Counted from the first letter of the stretch, positions 18,221-28,341 are shown. The stretch is DNA of 64,000 bases from Wenzhouxiangella sp. XN24 (GCF_011064545.1 NZ_JAAMFG010000028.1:124001-188000); one strand, 5' to 3'. The notes: a model not told the origin generated them from the sequence alone. A program made the numbers and translations.

Positions 18221-18652
18221 TCAGCCGGTCACGTAGCGTTGCAACTCGTTGATGACCGCTTCCTGGTCCGCGATCACCATCTTGACGAGGTCGCCGATCG
18301 ACACGAGCCCGACGACGCGCCCGTCCTCCACGACCGGCAGATGACGGAAATAGCCGCGCGTCATCATGCCGAGGCAGTGTTGCGCCGTCATGTCGCGGGT
18401 GGCCGTCATGACCTCGCGCGTCATGATTTCCTCGACACGCGTGTCGCGCGAGCGACGCCCCTGGAGAATGATCTTGCGGGCGTAATCCCGTTCCGACAGA
18501 ATTCCCACGAGCTCTTCGCCCTCCATGACGAGCAGCGCGCCGATGCGCAGTTTCGCCATGAGCGTGATAGCCTCGAGCACGGTCTCGCCCGGGGCGACCG
18601 ACCAGATCTCGTCGCTCTTCTTGTTCTTCAGGATCGTCCGGATGGTGTTCAT
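18221..18652 (-). CDS. Tandem CBS-domain protein
   Basis: A 143-residue cytoplasmic protein made almost entirely of two CBS domains (about residues 8-62 and 75-130), the pair forming an adenine-nucleotide-binding Bateman module. Typical motifs are GALLVMEGEELVGILSERDYA, here at residues about 38-58, and HLPVVEDGRVVGLVSIGDL. Such stand-alone proteins are thought to sense energy state. The ATG at 18652 has GAGGGG upstream; the frame is open beyond it but runs into the promoter region of the divergent peptidase gene. Confidence 0.9.
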   Translation of the reverse strand: MNTIRTILKNKKSDEIWSVAPGETVLEAITLMAKLRIGALLVMEGEELVGILSERDYARKIILQGRRSRDTRVEEIMTREVMTATRDMTAQHCLGMMTRGYFRHLPVVEDGRVVGLVSIGDLVKMVIADQEAVINELQRYVTG

Positions 18653-18758
18653 CGCCTGTCCCCTCGCAAACCCTCCGGCCGACGGTACCTCAACATCTGA
18701 CGCTGAGCAAAGCATAGTCGCCGTCAGCCCGTCCCGCCGCAGACCGGAGCGTCGCACC

Positions 18759-20885
18759 ATGCCCGTGTCCCGACTCGCCAGTGCCGCGATTCTGGCCGCC
18801 GTGCTCGGCCTCGCCGCCTGCGCGCAGACCCGGGGCGTCATGCCGCCGGAGCCCGTGGCCGGGGAGCGGCCATTCACCGTGCTGTCACCGCAGGGCCAGC
18901 GCGACGATCCGTGGTACTGGTTGCGGGACGACACCCGCAGTGAACCCGATGTCATCGCCTACCTGGAGGCCGAAAACGCCTATTACGCGGCCTGGGAATC
19001 CGGTCGCAGGGAGACGGTGGACACGCTTTATGAAGAACTGGTCGGCCGCCTGAAACAGGACGATGCCACCGTGCCCGTGTTCGATCGCGGCTATTTTTAT
19101 TACACCCGATTCGAGGAAGGCCAGGAACACCCGATCCACGCACGGCGCAAGGCCGGCGGGGAGGAGGAGATCCTGCTCGACGGCAACGCGATGGCGGCGG
19201 GCCATGACTACTTCGACATCGGCGACTACGCCGTCTCCGACGACAATCGCCTGCTCGCCTGGATGGAGGACACGGTCGGGCGGCGCCAGTACGTCGTCAA
19301 GGTAAGGGACCTGGAGACCGGCGAATTGCTGGTTGACGAGATCACCGGCGTCTCGAGCTTCGCCTGGGCCGCGGACAGCCGTCACCTGTTCTACGTCGAG
19401 AATCACCCTGTCACGCTGCTGTCCTATCGCGTGCGCCGCCATGAACTCGGGAGCACGGGCGCCGACCCGATCGTCTACGAGGAGCCCGACAACGAGTTCT
19501 ACACCGGCATCGGTCGCAGCCGCTCGGGCGACTACGTCGCCATCTATCTGAATAGCACCGAAGCCACCGAGATGCGCATTCTCGAGGCCGATGATCCGCG
19601 TGGGGAGTTCAGGGTGTTCCTGCCGCGGGAGCGCGGGCACCTGTACAGTGCGGACCACGTGAGCGACCGCTGGATCGTCCGCAGCAACCGGGAGGCGCCC
19701 AACTACCGGCTGATGAGCGTGCCCGTGGGCGCGGAGAACGACTTCTCGCAGTGGACGGACATCATCCCTCACAGTGAGGACGTGTTCATCGAGGACCACC
19801 TGGTCTTCGACACCTTCATGGCCGTCGGCGAGCGCTCCGGGGGTTTGCAGCGCGTGCGGGTGCGCACCTGGTCCGGGGAGGAATTCTACGTCCCGGCCGA
19901 CGAAGCCGCGGCGACGACCTGGGCCACCGGCAACGCGAATCCGCGCCTCGACACCACGACGCTGCGTTACGCCTACACCTCGATGACGACCCCCGTCTCG
20001 GTGTTCGATCTCGACATCACGACCGGCGAGCGGGAACTGCGCAAGCAACAACCCGTGCTCGGCACCTTCGACCCGGCCGACTACCGCAGCGAGCGCCTTT
20101 GGGCGCCGGCGCGCGACGGCGAGCTGATTCCCGTGTCTCTCGTCTACCACAAGAACACGCCGCTGGACGGCAGCGCGCCGCTCTACCAGTACGGCTACGG
20201 CGCCTATGGTTCGAGCCGCGACCCGGATTTCAGCGCGCACCGCCTGTCGCTCCTCGACCGGGGCTTCGTCTATGCGGTGGCACATATCCGTGGCGGCCAG
20301 GACATGGGCCGGCGCTGGTACGACGATGGGCGGCTGCTGAACAAGATGAACACCTTTACCGACTTCATCGACGTCACGCGCTTCCTCGTCGCAGAGGGCT
20401 ACGCTGCGCCGGAGCGTGTCTACGCCATGGGCGGTTCGGCCGGCGGCCTGCTGGTCGGGGCGGTCGCCAACATGGCGCCGGAACTCTACGCAGGCATCGT
20501 GGCGCACGTGCCCTTCGTCGACGTCGTAACCACCATGCTCGACGAAACGATTCCGCTGACCACCAACGAGTTCGACGAGTGGGGCAATCCGCAGTTCGCG
20601 CCCTGGTACGAGACCATGCTGTCCTACAGTCCCTATGACAACGTCACGGCGCAGCAATACCCGCCCATGCTCGTCACGACCGGCCTGCACGACTCCCAGG
20701 TCCAGTACTGGGAACCCGCCAAGTGGGTCGCGAAGCTGCGCGCCACCCGCAGCAATGATGCGCTGTTGCTGTTTCGCACGACGATGACGGCAGGGCATGG
20801 CGGAAGCAGCGGCCGTTTCGAGTCCTTGCGCGAACTGGCGCAGGAATACGCGTTCGTGCTCTACCTCGACGGCCTCGAAAAATGA
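18759..20885 (+). CDS. ptrB: S9 prolyl-oligopeptidase-family peptidase, lipoprotein (oligopeptidase B-like)
   Basis: A 708-residue serine peptidase of family S9A. An N-terminal beta-propeller (about residues 40-420) gates an alpha/beta-hydrolase domain with Ser560 (GGSAGG), Asp645 (GLHDSQV) and His680 (AGHGG). Oligopeptidase B cuts peptides after basic residues. Unlike the cytoplasmic E. coli enzyme this one begins with a lipoprotein signal (LGLAACAQT), so it is predicted to be membrane-anchored in the periplasm. ATG 18759 was chosen because it starts the signal peptide; upstream codons in frame lie in the CBS gene. Confidence 0.9.
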   Translation: MPVSRLASAAILAAVLGLAACAQTRGVMPPEPVAGERPFTVLSPQGQRDDPWYWLRDDTRSEPDVIAYLEAENAYYAAWESGRRETVDTLYEELVGRLKQDDATVPVFDRGYFYYTRFEEGQEHPIHARRKAGGEEEILLDGNAMAAGHDYFDIGDYAVSDDNRLLAWMEDTVGRRQYVVKVRDLETGELLVDEITGVSSFAWAADSRHLFYVENHPVTLLSYRVRRHELGSTGADPIVYEEPDNEFYTGIGRSRSGDYVAIYLNSTEATEMRILEADDPRGEFRVFLPRERGHLYSADHVSDRWIVRSNREAPNYRLMSVPVGAENDFSQWTDIIPHSEDVFIEDHLVFDTFMAVGERSGGLQRVRVRTWSGEEFYVPADEAAATTWATGNANPRLDTTTLRYAYTSMTTPVSVFDLDITTGERELRKQQPVLGTFDPADYRSERLWAPARDGELIPVSLVYHKNTPLDGSAPLYQYGYGAYGSSRDPDFSAHRLSLLDRGFVYAVAHIRGGQDMGRRWYDDGRLLNKMNTFTDFIDVTRFLVAEGYAAPERVYAMGGSAGGLLVGAVANMAPELYAGIVAHVPFVDVVTTMLDETIPLTTNEFDEWGNPQFAPWYETMLSYSPYDNVTAQQYPPMLVTTGLHDSQVQYWEPAKWVAKLRATRSNDALLLFRTTMTAGHGGSSGRFESLRELAQEYAFVLYLDGLEK

Positions 20886-20937
20886 GGCCGGCGGGGCGAA
20901 TCCAGGGCGACCGGCGCGCCGGAACCGGACCCGGCGC

Positions 20938-22272
20938 GTGAAAGTGATCCCTCGCACCCGGGCGTCACGTCGCGAGATTCTCGGCTGGGGAATGTTCGAT
21001 TTCGCCAACCAGGCGTATACGCTGCTGATCATCACGGTGGTCTTCGGCGACCTGTTCACGCGGGTGATCGTCGGCAACGACGGCGATTATCGCCTGGGCA
21101 ATTTCCTCTGGAGCGTGGCGCTCTCCACGAGTTACCTGCTCGTGGTCATATGCGCACCGATCGCCGGCGCCATCATGGACTACACCGCTTCGAAGAAGCG
21201 TTTCCTGTTCGCCAGTTACCTGCTCACGGTCGTCGCGACGGCCGCGCTGTACTTTGTCGCGCCCGGCTACGCCCTGCTCGGCGTGTTGCTGCTCATCGTC
21301 TCGAATTTCGGCTATTCCATCGGCGAGGCCTTCATCGCCAGTTTCCTGCCCGATCTCGGCCCGCCCGAGGACCTCGGCAAGATTTCCGGCTTCGGCTGGG
21401 CCCTCGGCTACATCGGCGGCATGGCGTCCGCGGTTTTCGTGCTCCTCGTGCTCGGCGAGGTCAGCGCCGAGAACTTCGAGCGGATCCGCTGGGTCGGGCC
21501 ATGGGCCGCGGGGTTCTTCCTGGTCGCGGCCATCCCCACCTTCCTGTGGGTGAAGGAACGCGGCAAGCCCCGCAGGCGCCCCCCGGGAACCGGTTACTTC
21601 GCCATCGGCATCGCCCGCATCCGCTCCACCCTGGTCGATCTCGAGGGCCACAGGGATCTTGCCGTGCTCCTGCTCTCGACCTTCTTCGCCATGAGCGGCA
21701 TCTACATCATCATCACCTACGCGTTCATTTACGGCGCGCAGGTGATCGGCTGGGAAAGCAGCGTGCGGACGCTCATGTTCGTGATCGTGCAGATCACCGC
21801 GGCGATCGGGGCGCTGGGTTTCGGCTTCATCCAGGATCATCTCGGCGGGAAGCGCACCTACCAGATCACGCTCCTCATGTGGATCGCCGCCATCGTGCTG
21901 ATCTACCTGACGCCCGGCATTGCAACGTTTCTGAGCGCAGTGCTCGGGACACCCGTGCAGGCGCAATACGTGTTCCTCGTGGTGGGCATCATGGCGGGCC
22001 TCAGCCTCGGCTCCTGCCAGTCCGCGACCCGTACACTCGTCGGCCTGTTCTCGCCCTTGTCGCGCACCGCGGAATTCTTCGGCTTCTGGGGCCTGGCCCT
22101 CAAGCTCGCCGGCTTTTTCGGCCTTCTCGCCATCGGCCTGCTGCAGGCCCTTCTCGGGCTCCAGACGGCCGTGCTGTTCTGTGTACTCCTCGTCGCCGTG
22201 GCCCTGTTCGCCAGTCGCCGCATCGACGAAGCCCGCGGCCGATGGGTTGCGGAACACGCCCCGGCGGATTGA
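20938..22272 (+). CDS. MFS transporter, UMF1 (Atg22-like) family
   Basis: A 444-residue protein with about twelve membrane helices. The N-terminal WGMFDFANQAYTLLIITVVF is the mark of the UMF1/Atg22-type MFS branch, named after yeast Atg22, a vacuolar amino-acid exporter. APIAGAIMDYTASKKRFLF matches the loop between helices 2 and 3, and FGFWGLALKLAGFFGLLAIG a late helix. Start is GTG 20938, or GTG 20944; neither has a strong RBS. Substrate unknown. It follows the S9 peptidase by 52 bp and could export or import its peptide products, which is inference only. Confidence 0.88.
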   Translation: MKVIPRTRASRREILGWGMFDFANQAYTLLIITVVFGDLFTRVIVGNDGDYRLGNFLWSVALSTSYLLVVICAPIAGAIMDYTASKKRFLFASYLLTVVATAALYFVAPGYALLGVLLLIVSNFGYSIGEAFIASFLPDLGPPEDLGKISGFGWALGYIGGMASAVFVLLVLGEVSAENFERIRWVGPWAAGFFLVAAIPTFLWVKERGKPRRRPPGTGYFAIGIARIRSTLVDLEGHRDLAVLLLSTFFAMSGIYIIITYAFIYGAQVIGWESSVRTLMFVIVQITAAIGALGFGFIQDHLGGKRTYQITLLMWIAAIVLIYLTPGIATFLSAVLGTPVQAQYVFLVVGIMAGLSLGSCQSATRTLVGLFSPLSRTAEFFGFWGLALKLAGFFGLLAIGLLQALLGLQTAVLFCVLLVAVALFASRRIDEARGRWVAEHAPAD

Positions 22273-22410
22273 AGGGCGAAACAACTCCGGAAACCCCGGC
22301 CTGGCATGCCGCCGGCGGGGCCACATGGCGCGGCGAGCGCTCCAGCGAGTATCATCGAGGCTTCACGACGCGGCTCGCGGAAGGCCGCTCCCAGCGAAGG
22401 AGTTCCGAAT

Positions 22411-23712
22411 ATGTCAGTAGCGAACATCGTCGTTCCCGAGGGCGGCGCAAAGATCAGCATCGATAACGGCGTGCTGCGCGTCCCGGACAACCCGATCATC
22501 CCGTTCATCGAGGGCGACGGCACGGGCCCGGACATCTGGCGTGCCACGGTTCGCGTGCTCGACGCCGCAGTCGACAAGGCCTATGACGGCCAGAAGAAGA
22601 TTCACTGGATGGAGATCTACGCGGGGCAGAAATCCAACGACCTGTTCAACTCCTGGCTGCCCGACGAAACCGTCCAGGCCTGCCGCGACTACCTGGTCTC
22701 CATCAAGGGCCCCCTCACCACGCCGATCGGCGGCGGCATCCGCAGCCTGAATGTGGCACTGCGGCAACTGCTGGACCTGTATGTCTGCCTGCGGCCCGTG
22801 CGCTGGTTCAAGGGCGTCCCTTCGCCGGTCAAGAAACCGCAGGACGTGGACATGGTCATCTTCCGCGAGAACACGGAGGACATCTACGCCGGCATCGAGT
22901 TCGAACAGGGCTCGGCCAAGGGCAAGCGTTTCCTCGACCTGCTGAGCGAGCATTTCCCGGACGAGTTCCGCAAGATCCGTTTCCCGGACACCACGGGCAT
23001 CGGCATCAAGCCAGTGTCGCGCGAGGGGACCGAACGACTGGTGCGCGCGGCGATCGAATACGCGCTGGACAACGGCCGCAAGAGCGTGACCTTCGTCCAC
23101 AAGGGCAACATCATGAAATTCACCGAGGGCGCGTTTCGCAAGTGGGGCTACGCGCTCGCGGAACGCGAGTTCGGTGATCGCACCTACACCTGGGACCAGT
23201 GGGAAAGAACCCGCGACGAGGAAGGGGAAGCCGCCGCCAATGCCGAGCAGAAAAAGGCGCTGGCCGACGGCAAGGTGCTGATCAAGGATGCGATCGCCGA
23301 TATCACGCTGCAGCAGGTGCTGACGCGTCCCTCCGAATTCGACGTCATCGCGACCCTCAACCTGAACGGCGATTACCTCTCCGACGCGCTGGCGGCGCAG
23401 GTCGGGGGGATCGGCATCGCCCCGGGCGGCAACGTGAACTCGGTGACGGGACACGCGGTGTTCGAGGCCACCCACGGCACGGCGCCGAAATACGCGAACC
23501 TCGACAAGGTCAACCCGGGCAGCCTGATTCTCTCGGGAGAGATGATGCTGCGCCACCTCGGCTGGATCGAGGCAGCCGATCGCATCATCACGGCGATGGA
23601 CAAGACCATCGGCGACAAGACGGTGACCTACGACTTCGCACGGTTGATGGAGGGCGCCAACGAGGTCAAGTGCAGCGAATTCGCCGATGCGCTGATCGGC
23701 AACCTCGACTGA
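22411..23712 (+). CDS. icd: Isocitrate dehydrogenase (NADP+)
   Basis: TCA-cycle enzyme oxidising isocitrate to 2-oxoglutarate. The 433-residue protein is of the E. coli Icd type: [12 protein letters not shown], the substrate loop [39 protein letters not shown], and the nucleotide-site [11 protein letters not shown]. Ser112 in GGIRSLN aligns with E. coli Ser113, the residue phosphorylated by AceK, whose gene starts 12 bp downstream. ATG 22411 has CGAAGGAG eight bases upstream. Cofactor is inferred from subfamily. Confidence 0.97.
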   Translation: MSVANIVVPEGGAKISIDNGVLRVPDNPIIPFIEGDGTGPDIWRATVRVLDAAVDKAYDGQKKIHWMEIYAGQKSNDLFNSWLPDETVQACRDYLVSIKGPLTTPIGGGIRSLNVALRQLLDLYVCLRPVRWFKGVPSPVKKPQDVDMVIFRENTEDIYAGIEFEQGSAKGKRFLDLLSEHFPDEFRKIRFPDTTGIGIKPVSREGTERLVRAAIEYALDNGRKSVTFVHKGNIMKFTEGAFRKWGYALAEREFGDRTYTWDQWERTRDEEGEAAANAEQKKALADGKVLIKDAIADITLQQVLTRPSEFDVIATLNLNGDYLSDALAAQVGGIGIAPGGNVNSVTGHAVFEATHGTAPKYANLDKVNPGSLILSGEMMLRHLGWIEAADRIITAMDKTIGDKTVTYDFARLMEGANEVKCSEFADALIGNLD

Positions 23713-23724
23713 CGCCCGGCCGGG

Positions 23725-25464
23725 ATGCCTGACCGGTTGGCTGATCCGGCCCTGGCACGCGAGTGCGCCAGGGCCATTTTCGACGCCTTCGGCGACTACA
23801 ACGCCGAGTTCCGGGAGATCACCCGGCGGGCGCGACTGCGCTTCGAGAGCCGCGACTGGGCAGCGGGGCGTCGCGACGCCACCGAGCGCATCGATCTCTA
23901 CGATCGCTATGTCGCCAGGACCACGGAAGCGCTCCGCGGCCGCCTCGCCGGCCACGCCAACAACCGCGCCCTGTGGGTCCAGATCAAGGCCTGTTTCGAG
24001 GACGAGATTCGCGATTTCATCGACCTGGAGTTCGAAAAGACCTTCTTCAGTTCGATCAGCCGACGCCTGTTCACCACGGTGGGCGTGGACCCCGAAGTCG
24101 AGTTCGTAGCCCTCGACCTGGACCCGCTGTCGAAGGTGCGCCCTCCCCAGGCGCTGAACGTCTACGAGCATACCGACACCGCGGCCGCGCTCGTGGAAGA
24201 CGTCCTCGAGGACCACAGCTTCGAGTCACCGTGGGAAGACTTCAAGAACAGCGTGGATTTCGTGGTCGCGGAACTCGTCCGGGCGTGGGAGCCGCTCGGC
24301 GGCCTGGAACGCCTCACGCGCATCGAATTCATGCGGCCGATCTTCTACCAGAACACCCGCGCTTACGTCGTGGGCCGGGCGCTCGGCGTAGCGCAACCCC
24401 AGCCGGTCGTCATCGCGCTGAAAAACGGTCCGGACGGCATCAGCGTGGATGCCGTGCTCACATCCGTTCGCGACACCAGCATCCTGTTCGGCTTCACGCG
24501 CAGCTATTTCCACGCGGACCTGGAGACCGTGCATGACGCGGTCGTTTTCCTGCGCACGATCCTGCCGCGCAAGCCGCTGGCGGAACTGTTCACCGTGCTC
24601 GGCCGGGCACGCCAGGGCAAGACCGAGACCTATCGCACCTTCTTCCGCCACCTGCAGCATTCGCGTGACCAGTTCGTCGAAGCGCCGGGCGATCGCGGCA
24701 TGGTCATGGCGGTTTTCACCCTGCCGTCCTTCGACGTGGTGTTCAAGGTGATTCGCGACCGCTTCGCCTACCCGAAGACCGTGGTCCGCAAGGACGTGCT
24801 GGACAAGTACTACCTCGTATTCCGGCATGACCGGGCCGGGCGGCTGGTGGACGCGCAGGAATTCAAGATGCTGCGCTTCCCGCGAACCCGCTTCGATCCG
24901 GCCTTGCTGGAACACTTGCTGGAATCGACCTCGCAGACCGTGTGCGTGGATGGCGACGACGTGGTCATCACGCACTGCTATGTCGAACGCCGCCTGCGGC
25001 CGCTGAACCTCTACCTCGCAGAAGCCTCGCCGCTGGCGGCCCGGCACGCGGTGCTCGATTACGGCCAGGCGATCCGCGACCTGGCCGCGACCAATATCTT
25101 CCCCGGCGACCTGCTGCTGAAGAACTTCGGCGTGACCCGCAACGGGCGGGTCATTTTCTATGACTACGACGAGCTGTGCCTGGTGACGGAATGCAACTTC
25201 CGGAAGCTGCCCAAGGCGCGCACCATGGAAGAGGAAATGCAGTCCGAGGCGTGGTTTTTCGTGGACGAGGACGATGTCTTTCCGGAGCAATTCGTCAGCT
25301 TCCTCGGTTTCGAGCCGCAACAGCTGGAGGTCTTCATGGAAAATCATGCGGACCTGCTGACGCCGGAATTCTGGCGGGAAATGAAACGGCGGCACGAGGC
25401 GGGCGAGGTGCTCGAGATCCTGCCGTACCGGCCCAGCCTTTCGGCCCAGGCCAGTGGCGGCTGA
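23725..25464 (+). CDS. aceK: Isocitrate dehydrogenase kinase/phosphatase
   Basis: A 579-residue bifunctional enzyme that phosphorylates and inactivates Icd, diverting isocitrate to the glyoxylate shunt, and reverses this. Length equals E. coli AceK (578). Family marks are DLDPLSKVRPPQALNVYEH, GRARQGKTETYRTFFRHL, VFTLPSFDVVFKVI (kinase lysine region) and the metal-binding FYDYDELC. Usually aceK sits in aceBAK with the glyoxylate enzymes; here it follows its substrate gene icd and no aceA or aceB is present in the window. ATG 23725 chosen as the first in-frame ATG after icd. Confidence 0.96.
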   Translation: MPDRLADPALARECARAIFDAFGDYNAEFREITRRARLRFESRDWAAGRRDATERIDLYDRYVARTTEALRGRLAGHANNRALWVQIKACFEDEIRDFIDLEFEKTFFSSISRRLFTTVGVDPEVEFVALDLDPLSKVRPPQALNVYEHTDTAAALVEDVLEDHSFESPWEDFKNSVDFVVAELVRAWEPLGGLERLTRIEFMRPIFYQNTRAYVVGRALGVAQPQPVVIALKNGPDGISVDAVLTSVRDTSILFGFTRSYFHADLETVHDAVVFLRTILPRKPLAELFTVLGRARQGKTETYRTFFRHLQHSRDQFVEAPGDRGMVMAVFTLPSFDVVFKVIRDRFAYPKTVVRKDVLDKYYLVFRHDRAGRLVDAQEFKMLRFPRTRFDPALLEHLLESTSQTVCVDGDDVVITHCYVERRLRPLNLYLAEASPLAARHAVLDYGQAIRDLAATNIFPGDLLLKNFGVTRNGRVIFYDYDELCLVTECNFRKLPKARTMEEEMQSEAWFFVDEDDVFPEQFVSFLGFEPQQLEVFMENHADLLTPEFWREMKRRHEAGEVLEILPYRPSLSAQASGG

Positions 25465-26212
25465 CGGCGCGGTACGCGGCACAGGGCTGCATCTCTGGCT
25501 GCTGCTGCCGGCGGCGGCGCTCGGGGCCCTGTGGCTCGCCTGGCGGGTGCTGGCCGTGGGAGATTTTCTCTACCCGCTCTGGTACGACGTCATCGACGTG
25601 CACGGGCACATAGAACACTTCGGCCCGCAGAATCGCTACAAGGACGACTTCGAGACGACGACCCGGGCCGAGCGGGCGCGCCTCTTCGCCGAGATCGTCG
25701 ATGCGATCCATGCCTCGGGCGCCGGACTGGCGGAACTGCGGTACCACGATCCCGACGGTCGACCCATCGATACCCTGCTGAGAACCCCTGAAATCGTTCA
25801 CCTGGAGGACGTCGCCCGCCTCGTCGACCGGCTGGCGCCGGCGGGATGGCTCGCGCTCGCATGGCTGGTCATCCACCTCGGGCTGATCAGGACCCGCGGC
25901 TGGCGCGTGCCGCGGCTGCGGCGCCTGCTCGGCGCCAGCCTGCTCGCCGTCGGGGTGGGCGTCGCGCTGGTCTTCGCCATCGGGCCGCGCCGGGTTTTCT
26001 ACCAGTTCCATGTGCTGGTCTTCCCGCCGGAAAACCCGTGGTTTTTCTATTACCAGGACTCGCTGATGTCCACGATGATGAAGGCCCCGTTCCTGTTCGG
26101 TGCGATCGCCATCGCCATCCTGGCGCTGGCGCTGGCCTGCTATGCGTTTTTCCTGTTCCTCGCAGCGCGGCTGGCGACCGACGCAGCGGCGGCCGCTCCA
26201 CCGCGCGTCTAG
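25454..26212 (+). CDS. DUF1461-like integral membrane protein
   Basis: A 252-residue protein with helices at about residues 12-34, 132-150, 160-182 and 215-240, and a soluble loop of about 95 residues after the first helix (FLYPLWYDVIDVHGHIEHFG, then RAERARLFAEIVDAIHASG). The pattern resembles DUF1461/TIGR01906 membrane proteins, whose function is unknown. GTG 25454 lies inside the aceK end, giving an 11-bp overlap, so it is probably co-transcribed with icd-aceK. The family call rests on general resemblance and is moderate. Confidence 0.65.
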   Translation: MAADGAVRGTGLHLWLLLPAAALGALWLAWRVLAVGDFLYPLWYDVIDVHGHIEHFGPQNRYKDDFETTTRAERARLFAEIVDAIHASGAGLAELRYHDPDGRPIDTLLRTPEIVHLEDVARLVDRLAPAGWLALAWLVIHLGLIRTRGWRVPRLRRLLGASLLAVGVGVALVFAIGPRRVFYQFHVLVFPPENPWFFYYQDSLMSTMMKAPFLFGAIAIAILALALACYAFFLFLAARLATDAAAAAPPRV

Positions 26213-27594
26213 GCCGGATAGCGACTCGCGAGCATCCCGAACGCCGCCCGCACGCCCTGGCTCATGCCGCCCTCGGGCCGTCCGGCGCGGTTGCGCGGAT
26301 TCCAGGCGAAGGTGTCGACGTGGGCCCATGCACCCGCGCTGGAGACGAAACGCTGCAGGAACAGGCCGCCGTAGATGGCCCCGGCGAAGCCGTCGGTGGT
26401 CACGTTGTTCAGGTCCGCAATGCCGCCCGAGAGGTTAGCCGCATAAGGGGCCCAGAGCGGCATGTGCCAGAGCGGGTCGCCCGACGATGAACCGGCCTGG
26501 GCCCAGTCGCGCGCCAGCGCATCGTCGCTGGCGAACAAGGCCGGCAGGTCCGGTCCCAGTGCGACCCGCGCCGCGCCGGTGAGCGTGGCGAAATCCAGCA
26601 GCAGCTCCGGAGCCTCCTCGTCCGCGAGGGCCAGCGCATCGGCAAGCACGACCCGGCCCTCCGCATCGGTATTGCCGATTTCCACGCTCAGGCCCGCCCG
26701 TGTCGATACGACGTCGCCCGGGCGATAGGCATTGCCCGCGACGCTGTTCTCGACCGCAGGAACCAGCACGCGAAGCCGGATCGGCAACGCCGCGTCCATG
26801 ATCATCTTGGCCAGGCCCAGCACGTGGGCGGCGCCGCCCATGTCTTTTTTCATGTTGCGCATGCCGCCAGGCTGCTTGAGATTGAGGCCGCCCGTGTCGA
26901 AACAGACCCCCTTGCCCACCAGCGTCACGCGTGGCCGGCCCGTATCGCCCCAGCGCAAGTCCAGCAGTCGCGGTGCGCGCACGCTGGCGCGGCCCACCGC
27001 GTGGATGGCGGGAAAATTCTCCACGAGCAGGGCGTCGCCGACGATCTCCCGGAACTCGGCGCCCGATGCGGCGGCCAGCGCTGCGGCCGCCTGCGACAGC
27101 TCCGCAGGACCCATGTCGGCGGCCGGCGTGTTGACCAGGTCGCGCACCAGGGCGTCCGCATCCACCGCCGAAATAACAGCCCGCGGATCGACGTCCCGCG
27201 GCCAGGCCAGCATGCGCGCCTGCACCGGGGGCGCCTTGGAACGGCGACTGAAGCCGTACTGGCCGATCCCCCAGGCGAGCGCGTGACGGGTGCCCTCCGC
27301 CGGATCAGGGTCGCCGGCGAGCACGTAGCTGCCCGGAGGAAGCTGTCCGGGTACGGAGGCGATCGCCCAGAAAGGCTCGTCGCCGCCCGCTCCGGCCACG
27401 ACCGCCGCCACGCTGCCGTCGTTGCCGGGCAAGGCGAGCACGGCGCCTGGCTTGGGCTGCCAGGCGGTGCTGCGCACCCAGGCGCGATGCGCATCCGTCA
27501 TTTTCCCGAGCAGGCCCTCGAGCCCGTCCGCGGCGACGAAATGAACCGGGCAAGCTCCCGCGGCACGGTCGGTATAGAACTGGGTGGCGGACAT
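26209..27594 (-). CDS. Leucyl aminopeptidase-family (M17) metallopeptidase
   Basis: A 461-residue two-domain peptidase. The C-terminal catalytic domain has the metal and active-site pattern VGKGVCFDTGGLNLK, MKKDMGGAA and the M17 signature NTDAEGRVVLADAL. These enzymes remove N-terminal residues from peptides using two metal ions in the cytoplasm. ATG 27594 is preferred because GAGG lies six bases upstream; an in-frame ATG at 27612 would add six residues. The stop converges with and overlaps the DUF1461-like gene by 4 bp. Confidence 0.93.
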   Translation of the reverse strand: MSATQFYTDRAAGACPVHFVAADGLEGLLGKMTDAHRAWVRSTAWQPKPGAVLALPGNDGSVAAVVAGAGGDEPFWAIASVPGQLPPGSYVLAGDPDPAEGTRHALAWGIGQYGFSRRSKAPPVQARMLAWPRDVDPRAVISAVDADALVRDLVNTPAADMGPAELSQAAAALAAASGAEFREIVGDALLVENFPAIHAVGRASVRAPRLLDLRWGDTGRPRVTLVGKGVCFDTGGLNLKQPGGMRNMKKDMGGAAHVLGLAKMIMDAALPIRLRVLVPAVENSVAGNAYRPGDVVSTRAGLSVEIGNTDAEGRVVLADALALADEEAPELLLDFATLTGAARVALGPDLPALFASDDALARDWAQAGSSSGDPLWHMPLWAPYAANLSGGIADLNNVTTDGFAGAIYGGLFLQRFVSSAGAWAHVDTFAWNPRNRAGRPEGGMSQGVRAAFGMLASRYPA

Positions 27595-27681
27595 CGACGA
27601 CCTCGGCTGCATGAGTACGGACGCGTCATTATGCCATCCGCGCGAGCCAGGCCCGCCGGCGGGCCGGTCGCCAGGCCCTGG

Positions 27682-28341
27682 CTAGGACCGGATATAGAAG
27701 CGCTCGTCGTACAGGCGGACCCAGTCGGGACGATAGACGATCAACATGCTCACGATCGCACCGTTGATGAAGCCCTCGGGAAAGATCACGAGCGGCAGGA
27801 AGGCCAGCAAGGAACCGTCGACGCCGCTGGGCGAGGCCTGGCCGGACCAGGCCAGGAGGGCCGTACTCAGCAGCCACGTCAGCAGGAGCGCCAGTCCCGA
27901 GGCGAAAAACGCGCAGACGAATATGAACACGAAGGGATTGCGCGGCAGGTGAAAGCGGGCGATCCAGGCCATCGCCGCCGCCACGGCGCCGGGGGCAGCG
28001 GCCGACAGCAGCCAGCCCGCCGGCGCGCTCGCCCAGGGCGTGTCGCCGAGGAGCACGAGCGCAAGCGAGGCCAGGGCGGCAGCCAGCATCGCCAGGCGCC
28101 AGCCGAGCAGCAGCACCGCAGCGGTGATCCCGAGCACATGGAGGCCGACACCGGGATCCACCGCGGCCCGCACGCTCCAGAGCAATGCCAGCGCGACGGC
28201 CGCGCCGGCCACCAGGTGCAGGCGATACGGTGCGCTCCGGACGACACCCAGCCCGGACAGGGCGGCCGGCAGCAGCAACCCGGCCAGCAGCCAGCAGAGC
28301 GAGACCAGCCCGGGCGAAAGGACTTCGGCGTCGAATTGCAT
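27682..28341 (-). CDS. CbiM-like integral membrane protein
   Basis: A 219-residue, six- or seven-helix protein. The late segment IFPEGFINGAIVSMLIVYRPDWV and the general layout recall proteins annotated as energy-coupling-factor permease-like (CbiM relatives, COG3235 class). The normal CbiM metal-binding N-terminus (MHIPEG) is not present; this one begins MQFDAEVLSP. So nickel or cobalt transport cannot be claimed. ATG 28341 with a GGGAGA 11-16 bases upstream is favoured over GTG 28383. Confidence 0.6.
   Translation of the reverse strand: MQFDAEVLSPGLVSLCWLLAGLLLPAALSGLGVVRSAPYRLHLVAGAAVALALLWSVRAAVDPGVGLHVLGITAAVLLLGWRLAMLAAALASLALVLLGDTPWASAPAGWLLSAAAPGAVAAAMAWIARFHLPRNPFVFIFVCAFFASGLALLLTWLLSTALLAWSGQASPSGVDGSLLAFLPLVIFPEGFINGAIVSMLIVYRPDWVRLYDERFYIRS

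Noticed and set aside
27682-28341. Nickel/cobalt ECF transporter.
   Set aside because: The CbiM metal-binding N-terminus and the CbiN, CbiQ and CbiO genes are missing.
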